Notes: generated from the letters alone by a model not told the origin. A DNA stretch of 64,000 nucleotides from Variimorphobacter saccharofermentans (GCF_014174405.1 NZ_JACEGA010000001.1:3760501-3824500), one strand, 5' to 3'. Shown: positions 26,784 through 34,590, counted from the stretch's first letter. Made by a program: numbers and translations.

Positions 26784-27134
26784 TCAACGTATTTTTTCTT
26801 CCCACTCCGCTTCCTTAAATCCAACGAGTATCATATCTTCATCTACAATAATCGGACGTTTCACCAGCATTCCATTCGTAGCAAGCAGTTTCAATTGCTC
26901 CTCTTCGCTCATCGTAGGTAACTTATCCTTAAGCTGCATATCCTTATAAATAAGTCCGCTTGTATTAAAGAATTTCTTAAGCGGAAGTCCACTCTTCTCA
27001 TACCATTCTTTTAGTTCTTCGTAGGAAGGATTATTATCCACAATATGACGGTCCGTATATTTCTTATTATGTGAATCCAGCCATTTCTTAGCCTTTTGGC
27101 ATGTGGTACATTTCGGGTATTCTATAAATAACAT
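26784..27134 (-). CDS. ArsC/Spx family thioredoxin-fold protein
   Basis: A 116-residue protein beginning MLFIEYPKCTTCQKAKKWLD, with a CxxC motif at positions 9-12, a thioredoxin-like fold and the family tail NGMLVKRPIIVDEDMILVGF followed by K. The conserved RPI segment supports ArsC/Spx/YffB membership. Members act as glutaredoxin-linked arsenate reductases or as Spx/MgsR-type RNA polymerase regulators. The HIVDNNPSYEELKEW and LKKFFNTSG segments are typical of the reductase-like, non-Spx branch. AAGGAG precedes the ATG at 27134; a longer frame to 27152 is less likely. It follows a GNAT gene by 14 bases. Confidence 0.85.
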   Translation of the reverse strand: MLFIEYPKCTTCQKAKKWLDSHNKKYTDRHIVDNNPSYEELKEWYEKSGLPLKKFFNTSGLIYKDMQLKDKLPTMSEEEQLKLLATNGMLVKRPIIVDEDMILVGFKEAEWEEKIR

Positions 27135-27148
27135 CTTATCTCCTTCTT

Positions 27149-28015
27149 TCATTCAAATTTCAACATGAGTGAATCGCAAACAGGTTTATATCCTATTTTC
27201 TGATAAATACTATTCGATGTCGGATTTAACAGGTCTGTGTATAGTACACACCGGGTATATCCTTTATCAAGTGCCATTTGACTGATTTGAGCCACACATG
27301 AGGTTGCATAGCCATTTCCTCGAAAATATGGAGGGGTATATACAAAAGCCACACCAATTGCCGACTGCATTTCTCTTGTATAACCTGCCATTGAGACAGG
27401 TATCCCATCCACCTCTAAAAGATAGAGCTTTTTCGTTGATAGTCGATAGTGATATGCATCTCCATCTTGCGGGATATACATTTTAGTATTTCCATAAATA
27501 CTGGCTGCATTAAACGCCTCCAGCCAGTATGGAAAGAAATATATATCCTTTTCCTCCAGTAAACGAACGACGCCAAATTGCTTCACCTCAGGATTTACTG
27601 CCTTTAACTCGTATATACGCTGGTCCATGGTTGTTTTATAGGTTAATCCCTTTCGTGTTGTGTATTCTCTGGCAAAGCATTCCGCTAAGGTCTTTTCCGT
27701 TATCACTCCCGGAATTTCATATTCCTTTAGTCCATCAATCAGACAGTTTATAGCATTTACATCAATAATATTACCTGTTGCATAAAGCGTAATATTATGA
27801 GGTGGTGTCATAAGCGCAGTAAGCTGTATACCGTTTGTATCAGAAACTGTTGCCATGAGCCAGTTCGCGGGATTACGCCATTCTGATTTATCCTTCCCCT
27901 CATGTCCAATTATGATATTACCAAGGGGGATCAAATTCTGTGCCTCGTGACACATTAACACATCAAAGGTATCATGGTAAAATTCATGTACATCCGTATA
28001 CAACTTAAACTGCAT
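27149..28015 (-). CDS. GNAT family N-acetyltransferase (two-domain)
   Basis: A 288-residue protein. The N-terminal half (residues 1-140) is a degenerate GNAT-like or unassigned domain (NPANWLMATVSDTNGIQLTA, MTPPHNITLYAT). The C-terminal half carries the acetyl-CoA site SAIGVAFVYTPPYFRGNGYA followed by TSCVAQISQMAL (R-G-x-G-Y-A) and ends TDLLNPTSNSIYQKIGYKPV, a classic GNAT ending. Substrate unknown. AAGGGTGAG precedes the ATG at 28015. It sits in a run of small enzymes (GNAT, GNAT, ArsC-like) that may form one transcript. Confidence 0.85.
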   Translation of the reverse strand: MQFKLYTDVHEFYHDTFDVLMCHEAQNLIPLGNIIIGHEGKDKSEWRNPANWLMATVSDTNGIQLTALMTPPHNITLYATGNIIDVNAINCLIDGLKEYEIPGVITEKTLAECFAREYTTRKGLTYKTTMDQRIYELKAVNPEVKQFGVVRLLEEKDIYFFPYWLEAFNAASIYGNTKMYIPQDGDAYHYRLSTKKLYLLEVDGIPVSMAGYTREMQSAIGVAFVYTPPYFRGNGYATSCVAQISQMALDKGYTRCVLYTDLLNPTSNSIYQKIGYKPVCDSLMLKFE

Positions 28016-28061
28016 TTCTAACTCACCCTTTCATAATTAATTTAAAGAATATCAAGTTCCC

Positions 28062-28655
28062 TTATTGGGTTCTTCTTTTTATGTAATAATCCTTACGTTT
28101 CCACTCATCATTTTCAGGATAATGTGTGTAGCCGTGTTTCGTCAATGCCTTGATGCGTTCGGCCGCCTCGGGAATGGCTTTCGTGACAATTCTGTAGCAG
28201 CCAAAGTCAAGGAAGAAACTATCTGCTATACAAAGCAGCTCATTAAGGTGCTCCTGATTTTCATATTGTGGAAGTATATCTATGCGTAACACACTATAGC
28301 CTTGATTTTCATCACTACCAAATATCTCAACCGTTCCGACAGCCTTATTATTCTGCTTATCGATTATGCTAAATCGAGTATAATCCTTCTTTTTATATGC
28401 ATCAATCCATTCCTCTATGCACCTTTTCATATCATCAAGGGATGAATATAAAAAATCACTTGTACAATTGTCCGAATTGAAAATCGGTTGTGCTTCAGGA
28501 TTACTATAGCATACCAGAAGATCCTCAGCATCTTCTGGTAATACCAGTCGTAACATAAATTGCCTGCTTTCATAAACAGGGCAGACATCATATGGATCAG
28601 GCCTGCTAACTGATCCGCCTATTGCGTTGCTATCTTTATTTTCTTGTATTGTCAT
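28062..28655 (-). CDS. GNAT family N-acetyltransferase (RimJ/RimL-like)
   Basis: A 197-residue enzyme with RLVLPEDAEDLLVCYSNPEA near residue 40, WIDAYKKKDYTRFSIIDKQN, AVGTVEIFGSDENQGYSVLR followed by IDILPQYENQ, and an ending KALTKHGYTHYPENDEWKRK. The pattern is that of the Acetyltransf_3 (RimJ/RimL) branch, which acetylates protein N-termini, antibiotics or small molecules; the Q/R-x-x-G-x-G/A acetyl-CoA loop is poorly conserved (PQYENQEHLNEL), so activity is uncertain. GGAGG precedes the ATG at 28655. It lies 46 bases upstream of the next GNAT gene. Confidence 0.75.
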   Translation of the reverse strand: MTIQENKDSNAIGGSVSRPDPYDVCPVYESRQFMLRLVLPEDAEDLLVCYSNPEAQPIFNSDNCTSDFLYSSLDDMKRCIEEWIDAYKKKDYTRFSIIDKQNNKAVGTVEIFGSDENQGYSVLRIDILPQYENQEHLNELLCIADSFFLDFGCYRIVTKAIPEAAERIKALTKHGYTHYPENDEWKRKDYYIKRRTQ

Positions 28656-28687
28656 AAGACACCTCCGTTATTTTTTTACTATATTAA

Positions 28688-28718
28688 CAAAAAACTACGA
28701 CAGCAGTATGTCATAGTT
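28688..28718 (-). terminator. Intrinsic terminator downstream of the PAP2 gene and WYL fragment
   Basis: Minus strand: AACTATGACA pairs with TGTCGTAGTT around TACTGC and is followed by six T residues. The stop codon of the WYL-protein fragment lies in the first arm, as if this terminator once belonged to the full gene. Confidence 0.85.
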
Positions 28719-28797
28719 TTTGATACAGCGAAACTATTTTTTTAGCCGTCTCAATCACACGCTTTCTAATATGCTCCGGTGCTTTAATCTCAATCAT
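28711..28797 (-). pseudogene. C-terminal remnant of a WYL-domain transcriptional regulator
   Basis: A 28-codon frame that begins MIEIKAPEHIRKRVIETAKK and ends with IVSLYQKL. The pattern of (I/V)-x-A-P-E-x-(I/L)-R-x-x-(V/L)-(I/L) and a final helix ending in Y matches the last residues of DeoR/YafY-like WYL regulators. The rest of that gene is absent: the PAP2 stop is only seven bases upstream. GAGGGG precedes the ATG, so a short peptide could still be made. Confidence 0.5.
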
Positions 28798-28803
28798 ATC
28801 CCC

Positions 28804-29679
28804 TCAATTCTCAACATTCTTCAGGGTCTCTCTTTCCTCAATTTTACATATGCGGTAGACAATCGGAGATAACAATGTCATCCACAGCCCCATTAAGGCA
28901 TATCTAAAAAAATCACTATATATGCTAAGGGGTAGCAGCATCTTTATGTACACTCTTATTAAGATAATACCAAGAAGTCCAACTACAAGCTTAATGAGCT
29001 GCTTCCACCATACCGCTTTTGTTACATAGTGTATATATTTATCTTCAATAAGATAGCCTGCCCACATGGCAGTTAGTGCACCAACAGCCTTATAATACGT
29101 AGCCGTTTTAATAAGCAGCAGACATATCATCATCGGTATAACCAGAACTCCAAGAAGTGCAGGGTCTTCCCTATCCTTAGACCAATCAAATATTTTAACT
29201 ACAGTTATTGTCCATAATATTCCAATCATCAATCCCCCGATGACATCGGTAGGCCAATGAACTCCCAAATACATTCTTGATAATCCAACGAAAAGCATCC
29301 CTAATACCCCTATGATATAAAGCCACTTTTTCCTGAATTCCATCATCAATGTGATAAATAATGAGGATGCTTGCTGTGTGTGTCCACTTGGAAATGAATA
29401 TCCCCCTGCGGTCTTAATTCTACTTGATCTGATTCCTTCATAACCAATAGGTCTTGGGAATTTAACAATTTCTTTTATTATGGTATTGAATGCTCCACTC
29501 GTAAGATAGACAAAGGCTAATTTATATCCAAAGGTCTTATTGAAGCACCAATAAAAAACCGCAATCACAGCAATAAAGAATATGTTCTCTCCTAGCATAG
29601 TAACTAGTTCAAAAAATGAGTCCAAAAAAGGATTGGAAAAGGATTGAATATACTTGAGAATTTCTATCATTGTATCCAT
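28804..29679 (-). CDS. PAP2 family membrane phosphatase
   Basis: A 291-residue polytopic protein with the three PAP2 motifs: KFPRPIGYEGIRSSR (K-x6-R-P type), PSGHT (catalytic His) and SRMYLGVHWPTDVIGG (S-R-x5-H-x3-D). Around these lie about eight hydrophobic helices, so it is an extended PAP2 protein with a C-terminal membrane extension. Known substrates of the family are phosphatidic acid, undecaprenyl pyrophosphate and sphingolipid phosphates, acted on at the outer face of the membrane. The active site here is complete. GGATGGAGG precedes the ATG at 29679. The gene appears alone, followed by a WYL fragment and a terminator. Confidence 0.92.
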   Translation of the reverse strand: MDTMIEILKYIQSFSNPFLDSFFELVTMLGENIFFIAVIAVFYWCFNKTFGYKLAFVYLTSGAFNTIIKEIVKFPRPIGYEGIRSSRIKTAGGYSFPSGHTQQASSLFITLMMEFRKKWLYIIGVLGMLFVGLSRMYLGVHWPTDVIGGLMIGILWTITVVKIFDWSKDREDPALLGVLVIPMMICLLLIKTATYYKAVGALTAMWAGYLIEDKYIHYVTKAVWWKQLIKLVVGLLGIILIRVYIKMLLPLSIYSDFFRYALMGLWMTLLSPIVYRICKIEERETLKNVEN

Positions 29680-30068
29680 AAGAAACCTCCATCCAGTCTT
29701 TCCGTTTCAATCTTCATATATTATTTATTCTTCGCCTTTCCATGCATGCCATCCTATACCAATAATATTAGCATATATCATAGTATTTTTCTAATTAAAT
29801 AACTTAATTCCTTACCCGTAACTATTTCTTCTATCTTCCGCTTCGACCAAAGCATTGTATAACTGCTCCCGCAATTCTGATATTGAAAGACTATTCACAT
29901 ATTCTATATTACTGTCTTCTTCCTATTCTAATAACAAAGTATCTCTAATTCCCATTCTCATATATTACACTCGAGCCTTTTCAGTAGTTAGATATTATCA
30001 GTAATTTCATTCCAGAATCTGAAACGTTTCGTAGCTTCCCCCTTTTGAAAACACCAGCCTTTCAGCAT
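29680..30068. other. Gene-poor gap with a possible decayed coding fragment at 29812-29922
   Basis: This 390-base stretch has no intact gene. On the minus strand an open frame without a start (29922-29812) reads IEYVNSLSISELREQLYNAL followed by VEAEDRRNSYG and a stop, which looks like a protein tail. I cannot assign it to a family; it may be chance. The rest is AT-rich and should contain the PAP2 promoter. Confidence 0.3.
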
Positions 30069-30103
30069 ACAAGGCACTCTCTATATTTGCTTAGAGTGCC
30101 TTG
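30069..30103. terminator. Hairpin terminator-like sequence after the PTPS gene
   Basis: AAGGCACTCT pairs with AGAGTGCCTT around a 12-base loop. The U-tract is poor on both sides. A hairpin with the same 11-base arms (CAAGGCACTCT/AGAGTGCCTTG) but another loop ends the recombinase cassette at 49003-49036. Confidence 0.6.
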
Positions 30104-30129
30104 TCTCAGTCATTATCTTTCTAACCAGA

Positions 30130-30693
30130 CTATTTCTTATATCCGCATTTCGGGCAAACGCCATTTTCATTTAACGCTATACCGCATAACGGGCAGCGGT
30201 CAATAGCCTTTTTAGGTTCGTATTCTTCTGTTGCACCATTTACACCGCTTGTAAACGTAAGCTTAACTATGTTCAGCTTGTCCTTCAGTAAGTCGTATAC
30301 GATTTTAATCATTCCTTCAACGGTCATTGTTTCTTTTGTAACAACTAGACGACATTCCGGATATGCTGTTGCAAGTTCTGTTTTAAATGCGGGGCCTTTT
30401 TGCTTATTGGTCGGTGCGCCGTCTTTAATTCCCTGTGCTTCGTAAACGCCTAGAATCGCTGGAAGCAATGGGTCATCCTCTCTCAAAACAAGCGCGTGGT
30501 CAAAGTTTTGTAATACTTCCCAAGCAGTCTTCTTGATTTCATTACATGGAAATACCATATTGACTCCCATGTTAACGTCGTCTTCAACTTCGATCGTCAG
30601 TATTCCCGTATGTCCGTGCAAGTACTGTGCTTCACCTCTAAATCCATAGAACCTGTGTGCATATTGAAGGTCTAATGTTGTAAAACTTCTCAT
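30130..30693 (-). CDS. 6-pyruvoyl-tetrahydropterin synthase (QueD) family protein with C-terminal zinc ribbon
   Basis: A 187-residue protein. The PTPS/QueD fold is shown by LQYAHRFYGF (first zinc His), YLHGHTGILTIEV (the HGH zinc pair), FDHALVLREDDPL and the ETMTVEGMIKIVYDLLKD segment with the pterin-binding Glu. The catalytic Cys normally found four residues before HGH is replaced (GEAQYLHGH), so classical QueD or PTPS chemistry is doubtful. The C-terminus adds a zinc ribbon CPLCGIALNENGVCPKCG, not part of the normal family. It may be a variant pterin-binding enzyme such as a PTPS-III-like form. No other queuosine genes are nearby. AAGGAG precedes the ATG. Confidence 0.8.
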   Translation of the reverse strand: MRSFTTLDLQYAHRFYGFRGEAQYLHGHTGILTIEVEDDVNMGVNMVFPCNEIKKTAWEVLQNFDHALVLREDDPLLPAILGVYEAQGIKDGAPTNKQKGPAFKTELATAYPECRLVVTKETMTVEGMIKIVYDLLKDKLNIVKLTFTSGVNGATEEYEPKKAIDRCPLCGIALNENGVCPKCGYKK

Positions 30694-30716
30694 GGCTATT
30701 CTCCTTGCATTATATA

Positions 30717-30742
30717 TTTACGGGTGGTTTTGCTCCCGTATG
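30717..30742 (-). promoter_or_regulatory. Small leader hairpin before the PTPS-family gene (weak riboswitch candidate)
   Basis: On the minus strand ACGGG-AGCAAAACCA-CCCGT forms a five-pair hairpin followed by an A-rich tail (AAATATATAATGC) that runs into AAGGAG. The layout resembles a preQ1-I riboswitch, whose tail folds back on the loop and hides the Shine-Dalgarno site, and the gene is of the QueD family. The loop residues do not match the consensus well, so this is a suggestion only. Confidence 0.2.
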
Positions 30743-30798
30743 CGCACATAATTAACTTAACAAATTGCCCATACACATTCTAAGTAGAATAAATTACT

Positions 30799-31149
30799 TC
30801 AATAAGAAATTTTATCTTGTAAAAAAGTGCCCTTCTTCAAATCATCAAAAGCTTTATTCAATTCTTCCATTGAATTCATGACGATAGGGCCACCCCAAGC
30901 CACCGGTTCGTCCAGTCGTTTTGAACTAATGAATAAAACCTGAGCTTTTTCATCTGTGGCCTTTATCTCAACATGGTCGCCAGAGGTAAGTTTTACTGCT
31001 GTCTTTTCTTTTACCAGCTCACCCCCGATATAAGCGCCTCCTAAAAGAGTAAACACCATGACAGAGCTCTCAATTTCTGTATTCAAAATAACAGTTTCTT
31101 TTGGGTTTAAATGCAAATCGTAATAACTAAGAGGAAGATATTTGCTCAT
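30799..31149 (-). pseudogene. Pirin-like protein, C-terminal half (frame-shifted from its N-terminal half)
   Basis: A 116-residue frame that starts MSKYLPLSYYDLHLNPKETV and carries the C-terminal cupin of pirins (FTLLGGAYIGGELVKEKTAV; FISSKRLDEPVAWGGPIVMN). Its ATG overlaps the stop of the N-terminal half as ATGA. Together the halves give 279 residues, the usual pirin length, and the sequence of one continues the other with little missing. This looks like a single frameshift in a one-gene pirin, or a natural split with translational coupling. There is no separate ribosome binding site. Confidence 0.75.
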
Positions 31150-31637
31150 AAAGCCTTTTCTTCCTCAAACTCGCCCGCCAACAGTCTTAGCTTACCCCAA
31201 TTAAAATCAATTTCCTCAATGTCTGAGTTTTTGATGCTATGATAAGCTGGAGGAGCCAGTTTGTCCTTTGCGGGAAGATTCAGCCAGAGTTGTACACCAA
31301 GCAGCCGCGCCGCAGCCGGCAATCTTTCTTCATGCATAATACCAGAGCCTGCTGTCATCCATTGAACTTCTCCATCACCAATCGTATCCTCATTTCCTAA
31401 GCTATCCTTGTGAGTCATATACCCACGATACACATAACTAATTGTCTCAATACCTCTGTGAGGATGCATGGGAAATCCTGCTGTATAATCATCCGGATTT
31501 GTGCTGTCAAAGGAATCGAGCATTAAAATGGGATCATATTGTCGAACAGTTTGGTCTCCCAATACTCTGACCAAATTTACTCCGGCTCCGTCCTTAGTTC
31601 TATAACCGGTAACTTGTTGACTGATTTTTCGTTCCAT
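31146..31637 (-). CDS. Pirin-like protein, N-terminal cupin half
   Basis: A 163-residue frame with the pirin metal site: FPMHPHRGIETISYVYRGYM (H-x-H), and a later GDGEVQWMTAGSGIMHEERL that supplies the remaining His and Glu. Pirins are Fe(II)-binding double cupins; bacterial members act as quercetin dioxygenases or bind other proteins. The frame stops after LRLLAGEFEEEKAL, where intact pirins continue into the second cupin, which is encoded in another frame from 31149. GGAGG precedes the ATG at 31637. The metal-binding half is complete. Confidence 0.85.
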   Translation of the reverse strand: MERKISQQVTGYRTKDGAGVNLVRVLGDQTVRQYDPILMLDSFDSTNPDDYTAGFPMHPHRGIETISYVYRGYMTHKDSLGNEDTIGDGEVQWMTAGSGIMHEERLPAAARLLGVQLWLNLPAKDKLAPPAYHSIKNSDIEEIDFNWGKLRLLAGEFEEEKAL

Positions 31638-31889
31638 ATAGCATACCTCCTTCCTTTAATTTACGACACATATGTTATCCGTGTTTACTGCAAAATGCGG
31701 TAATGTTTTTAAGTCAAAATCAGACAGTTGCCCTATTTGACCTCAATTGCCAGCCAAATAAACATCTTTTATATATTTCTAGTAAAGTATCTATTATTTT
31801 CAGTATATAGACATTATATATTAAATCATCTCCATCTTCAACATAAAGTAAGCGTCAAATCATTCGCCACCAGTTAATTTAAGCGCCGT

Positions 31890-31957
31890 TTATTTACGGC
31901 GCTTGCTGTAGCAATCAGCCGGGAGTGATTTTGACCACGGCATGAGTGGCTCCAGTT
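31890..31957 (-). pseudogene. 3' end of IS66 tnpC (remnant)
   Basis: In a frame different from the istA frame the minus strand reads ELEPLMPWSKSLPADCYSKR followed by RK and a stop. This matches the C-terminus of the intact tnpC at 55871 (DLLPWSPKLPAECRK). It marks the surviving left end of the IS66 relic. The stop lies in an AGCGCCG/CGGCGCT hairpin (31882-31903). Confidence 0.75.
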
Positions 31958-33258
31958 CCCATACAGCCTTTATAAGTCTGTTGTTCCACACGTTTGGAGG
32001 TAAGGATTGCATCCACTACCTGGTACGTATTATTTCCAATCCGCTCAGCCCATTTGCGGAACCGGTCACCATTCCACTCCAAATATTTCTGGTGGTCTTC
32101 CGGCATATGTTCCACGATGGTGTCGTACTGTCCCTTCCGGCCATGCAGCCTTCGATGGGAAGCGATACGGTTATGATTATAGAAGATTTCAATTGTCTTA
32201 TCTGTTACCCTTACATCGACTTTGCGTTTTATATATTCATATGGAATTGAGTATAGCATTCCGTCGATAGATATGTGATAATTGAACTGAACGGTGGCTT
32301 GTTTCCATTCCGCCAGTTCGTAAGAGGTAGCAGGTAGGGGAGCCAGCAATGGCAGTTCTTCGTCGCGGAAGAGGTCCAATCGGCTACCCTCTTTCTTTTG
32401 AAAGAGCCTTTTGTTGAACTCGTCCAGCTTTTCTTTAATAGCTCGATTTAGCTCGGCTAGAGAAAAGAACTGTTCATTCCGAAGTGCAGCAATGATCCAC
32501 GTAGATATATTTCCTACACTTCCTTCCGCATTTGGCTTATCCTTTGGTTTACGAACCCTTGCTGGAATAATAGCGGTTCCATAGTGTTCTGCCATTTCGT
32601 GATATACGGTATTAAATTGTTGATTATACCAGCCACCATTATGAACAACGGCGGTCTTGCAGTTATCTGGTACAAGTATCTTTGCAACGCCACCAAAGTA
32701 TTCATACATGTGAACATGCGCTGCTATCCAAGCCCGTTGTTTCTCATTAATGAATGCTTCCGCATATGTAAACTGACTATAAGTCATGACACCTATGAAT
32801 ACGTAGGCATTGATGATTTCACCGGTATCAGGATCAATGATATGTGCCGGATCTCCGGCCCAATCAACTTCCAACTGTTCGCCAGGCTTCCGATTGATAT
32901 GCATGGTAGCGCGGCGTTTCTGTTCATCCTGTTGGATGTAGTAGCAGAACTGAGAATACATGAGTGGTTCTTCGCTATTAAGGCGGCACTCCTCCATATA
33001 TTCTGTCCACAGGAGCTTTTTACTTACCCCGTTACGGAGCAGCTCCTTGCGGATGAGGGCAAAGTCAGGCATACGTTTGTTTTTACCTTCATAAAGAGAT
33101 TTAGCAGATGGGAATAATATCTCTGCTAGTACAGCATCGGTCTGGGTTTCAGATAATGGCCAAGAGATTTTAAGTTCTTGGGCTTTCTTTAAAACCTTAT
33201 TTACTGTCTTCTTGGAAACACTGCAGCTGTAAGCAATGTTTTGTTGGCTGAAGGTCAT
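31915..33258 (-). pseudogene. IS21 family transposase IstA, C-terminally truncated
   Basis: A 447-residue frame. An HTH (IAYSCSVSKKTVNKVLKKAQ) is followed by the DDE integrase core: QLEVDWAGD (first Asp), ILVPDNCKTAV (second Asp) and KDKPNAEGSVG (catalytic Glu). The family C-terminal region RFRKWAERIGNNTYQVVDAI followed by LTSKRVEQQTYKGCMG is present, but normal IstA continues about 60 residues. Here the last 14 residues (TGATHAVVKITPG region) are IS66 tnpC sequence read out of frame. The partner ATPase gene istB, which should follow, is absent, so transposition is not expected. AAGGAGG precedes the ATG at 33258. Confidence 0.9.
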
Positions 33259-33323
33259 GTGATGACCTCCTTAAATGTATTTACACCATATGGTGCATAG
33301 ATACATTATAAGGGACATATATA

Positions 33324-33386
33324 GCTGGTTTCCATCATCGGAAAGGCGGTTTCCACAATACTGGAATAGCGGTTTCCTGTCACCGG
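33324..33386. repeat. Three direct repeats at the IS21 end
   Basis: GCTGGTTTCCATCATCGG, GCGGTTTCCACAATACTGG and GCGGTTTCCTGTCACCGG follow each other at about 22-base spacing, each with a small TTTCC/GGA(A) inverted motif. Multiple end repeats of this kind are typical transposase-binding sites of IS21-family elements. They lie between istA and the IS66 orf1 remnant, marking the right end of the IS21 insert. Confidence 0.7.
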
Positions 33387-33405
33387 ACAGATGGTGTAAT
33401 CAGTT

Positions 33406-33549
33406 CCGGATTATTCAGTAATACGATTTTTCACTAATTTAATTCTCATCCATCCATTGTTTTATACTCATCCCGGCCGGTCTATTTTGGCATTGCAGGA
33501 TGATATCCTTCCACCTGGAGTAGCGCATAGTGTGAGTTATTTGATCCAT
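33406..33549 (-). pseudogene. IS66 orf1 (tnpA) N-terminal remnant with nonsense mutations
   Basis: After AAAGGAGG, the ATG at 33549 opens MDQITHTMRYSRWKDIILQC, then QNRPAGMSIKQWMDEN and a stop (33439). Read through, the frame continues ISEKSYY-stop-IIRN, matching the known QNRPDGM...W...N-x-I-x-x-x-x-YYY pattern of IS66 orf1 (compare the intact copy at 58102). Two in-frame stops and the adjoining IS21 end show decay. Confidence 0.8.
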
Positions 33550-33610
33550 GGTAAGTGACCTCCTTTAAAAAACTATTAGTTTTTTGCATTTTTAAAGTAT
33601 GTCATAAAAA

Positions 33611-33680
33611 ATATATTTAGCCTAGGCGAGCGATTTGACGCTTACATATATTTAGCCTAGGCGAGCGATTTGACGCTTAC
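33611..33680 (-). repeat. Perfect tandem duplication of the 35-bp IS66 end
   Basis: Positions 33611-33645 and 33646-33680 are identical over 35 bases. Each contains TTTAGCCTAGGCGAGC and the terminal GATTTGACGCTTAC. The outer copy abuts the target duplication AACATAAA, so the second copy lies inside the element. The left end has only one copy. Confidence 0.9.
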
Positions 33681-33716
33681 AACATAAATACCCTTACTAC
33701 CTACATAATTATTAAA

Positions 33717-33750
33717 AGGATATCTTCTAAATTTCTCTAGAAAATATCCT
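33717..33750 (-). terminator. Intrinsic terminator of the secreted-protein gene
   Basis: Minus strand: AGGATATTTTCTA pairs with TAGAAGATATCCT around a short loop and is followed by TTTTAATAATT. It lies 61 bases past the stop at 33811. Confidence 0.75.
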
Positions 33751-33810
33751 CTAAGTTAGTACCTTCACTTGCTCATAAACATCTCTTCTTGTTTATCCCA
33801 ACTTCTGACT

Positions 33811-34590
33811 TTAGTCTACATACTTATAAAAATATGATTCAACTGTCTCATTCTGCTTTGTGTATTTATCATAGTACGTAATTTTGATCGTAGTAGGGCA
33901 GTTCATACCAGTATTAAAATATGAATACTGACTAGTATAGCCGTCATAAGAATTACTATACTCATTTGAATAGTAATACGGACGTGTCCCAAAGGTTACC
34001 TTCCCACCATTCTTAAAGGTCGTATAAGCCATTTCACTGCTTGAATTATTCTCATTTTCTTTCTTTAACTTATATACCCCATACTCTAGCTTTTTGATTG
34101 TATTTCCAGAAGCAAGCGTAACCTTTACCTTGGCACTCTTTCCTGATAACTCACCATTATATTTTTTTCCATCAAAGGTAATGCTCTTCACAGGATAGTC
34201 ATACGCATATACCTCAACTGTTTTTGTCTCTACCTTTTTCTTATTCTCGTCAATGATATCAAAGGTAACCTTATAAGTCCCATTTTTCTTACTACGTACT
34301 CCGATGTAATAATCATTTCGATAATTTTTATTGCTTACTCCGTCTCTATCCTCATAATTATAATCAGCTCCGGTAAGCATGACTACCATGTTCTTACTGG
34401 ATGACTTAATATTATCAATGGATTGAGACGGATCCGCCAAACTAATCTCAATCGCTCTTTCATTAGTTCCATAGGATCTTACTTTTTTCGGAATACTATC
34501 TTTTGTAGCTGCACCTGCTACGCTTGGAATCATGGTTAATGCCATTACTAATGCTAATAATACACTGTACACTCTCTTTGATATTCTCAT
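33811..34590 (-). CDS. Secreted protein of unknown function
   Basis: A 259-residue protein with a clear signal peptide (MRISKRVYSVLLALVMALTM then IPSVAGA). The mature part is rich in K, N, S and Y and in predicted beta-strands (RNDYYIGVRSKKNGTYKVTF, KSAKVKVTLASGNTIKKLEY), suggesting one or two Ig-like sandwich domains. No cysteine pair, wall anchor or catalytic motif is visible; the C-terminus ends YFYKYVD. I do not recognise the family. GAGGAG precedes the ATG at 34590. It lies alone between two zones of transposon debris, with its own terminator at 33717. Confidence 0.75.
   Translation of the reverse strand: MRISKRVYSVLLALVMALTMIPSVAGAATKDSIPKKVRSYGTNERAIEISLADPSQSIDNIKSSSKNMVVMLTGADYNYEDRDGVSNKNYRNDYYIGVRSKKNGTYKVTFDIIDENKKKVETKTVEVYAYDYPVKSITFDGKKYNGELSGKSAKVKVTLASGNTIKKLEYGVYKLKKENENNSSSEMAYTTFKNGGKVTFGTRPYYYSNEYSNSYDGYTSQYSYFNTGMNCPTTIKITYYDKYTKQNETVESYFYKYVD

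Larger units (their letters stand above)
31848..33680 (-). mobile_element. IS66-family relic with 8-bp target duplication, gutted by a truncated IS21-family element
   Basis: The ends carry the IS66-type repeat GTAAGCGTCAAATC (31848-31861, and inverted at 33680-33667) and are flanked on both sides by AACATAAA (31840-31847 and 33681-33688), a perfect 8-bp target duplication as expected of IS66. Inside are the start of orf1 (tnpA) with nonsense mutations at the right and the last codons of tnpC at the left. Between them lies an IS21-type istA with its multiple terminal repeats but no istB. An IS21 element inserted into IS66, and a later deletion removed istB with most of tnpB and tnpC. The relic cannot move by itself. 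Confidence 0.85.

Noticed and set aside
32584..33117. 177-residue plus-strand frame
   Set aside because: Antisense to istA, no ribosome binding site, no recognisable motif.
33611..33680. Tandem 35-bp repeat as a CRISPR remnant
   Set aside because: There is no spacer between the copies and the unit is the IS66 terminal sequence beside the target duplication.
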